From the NCBI GenBank assembly GCA_020718125.1, contig DYDC01000152.1, forward strand, positions 1 to 6,837: a stretch of DNA of 6,837 nucleotides, in the 5' to 3' direction. A model generated the notes under the pieces. The model was not told the DNA's origin and did not search any database. It saw nothing but the letters and a program-made list of their open reading frames with translations. Source of the stretch: Methylacidiphilum sp. (lineage in GTDB: Bacteria > Verrucomicrobiota > Verrucomicrobiia > CAIQCK01). The position numbers and the translations under genes were made by a program. Below are positions 6,776 through 6,837 of the stretch, piece after piece; position 1 is the stretch's first letter; every line of letters begins with the position of its first letter.

Positions 6776-6837
6776 AGAGCAGCGACCACATCCGCAAACC
6801 CGCCGCCTGGCTCAAGTCCTCCGGCATCGCCCACGCC
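6772..6837 (+). CDS. Possible third gene of the cassette, cut by the window end
   Basis: An ATG overlaps the preceding stop as ATGA (6772-6775) and the frame is open for 22 codons to the window edge, starting MKSSDHIRKPAAWLKSSG. Upstream in this frame there is no other ATG, GTG or TTG back to the stop at 6613. The repeated ATGA coupling is the main support. The fragment is too short to assign a family, and it could be a chance open frame. Confidence 0.35.
   Translation, partial: MKSSDHIRKPAAWLKSSGIAHA

Overview
This 6.8 kb window is GC-rich, densely coded, and has every supported gene on the + strand. It reads as ordinary bacterial chromosome: DNA repair, histidine synthesis, Fe-S cluster assembly and thiamine synthesis, followed by a small accessory cassette at the right end. 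Short palindromic and octamer micro-repeats between genes and inside protein linkers, the GC-rich codon use and frequent GTG starts suggest a Verrucomicrobiota-like (Pedosphaera/Limisphaera-type) genome. That assignment is an impression from sequence style, not a proven placement.

Layout: (1) 13-2175, a complete RecQ helicase with helicase core, zinc, RQC and HRDC domains. (2) 2176-2285, a 110-base gap with a REP-like hairpin, a second hairpin and a likely promoter. (3) 2286-2903 hisH and 2942-3664 hisA, separated only by a second hairpin of the same architecture; hisF and the other his genes are not adjacent. (4) 3748-4101, an A-type Fe-S carrier (ErpA/IscA family) with its own promoter. (5) 4111-4244, a TPP riboswitch with an intrinsic terminator, controlling (6) thiC at 4274-6100. 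A promoter-like sequence inside the 3' end of the Fe-S carrier gene probably drives the riboswitch leader. (7) 6120-6632, a small nucleotidyltransferase-fold protein, then a 48-residue basic protein and a third frame running off the window; these three are joined by ATGA start/stop overlaps.

How the parts work together: HisH and HisA act at neighbouring steps of histidine synthesis (HisA makes PRFAR, HisH supplies ammonia to HisF for its conversion). ThiC is a [4Fe-4S] radical SAM enzyme making the thiamine pyrimidine, so an Fe-S carrier next to it is a plausible functional pairing. The riboswitch should shut thiC off when thiamine pyrophosphate is plentiful.

No wholly new system is evident. 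The most interesting points are the thiC promoter embedded in a coding region, a possible antitermination pairing in the TPP riboswitch, probable leaderless starts of recQ and hisH, micro-repeats in two protein linkers, and the ATGA-coupled nucleotidyltransferase cassette cut by the window edge.
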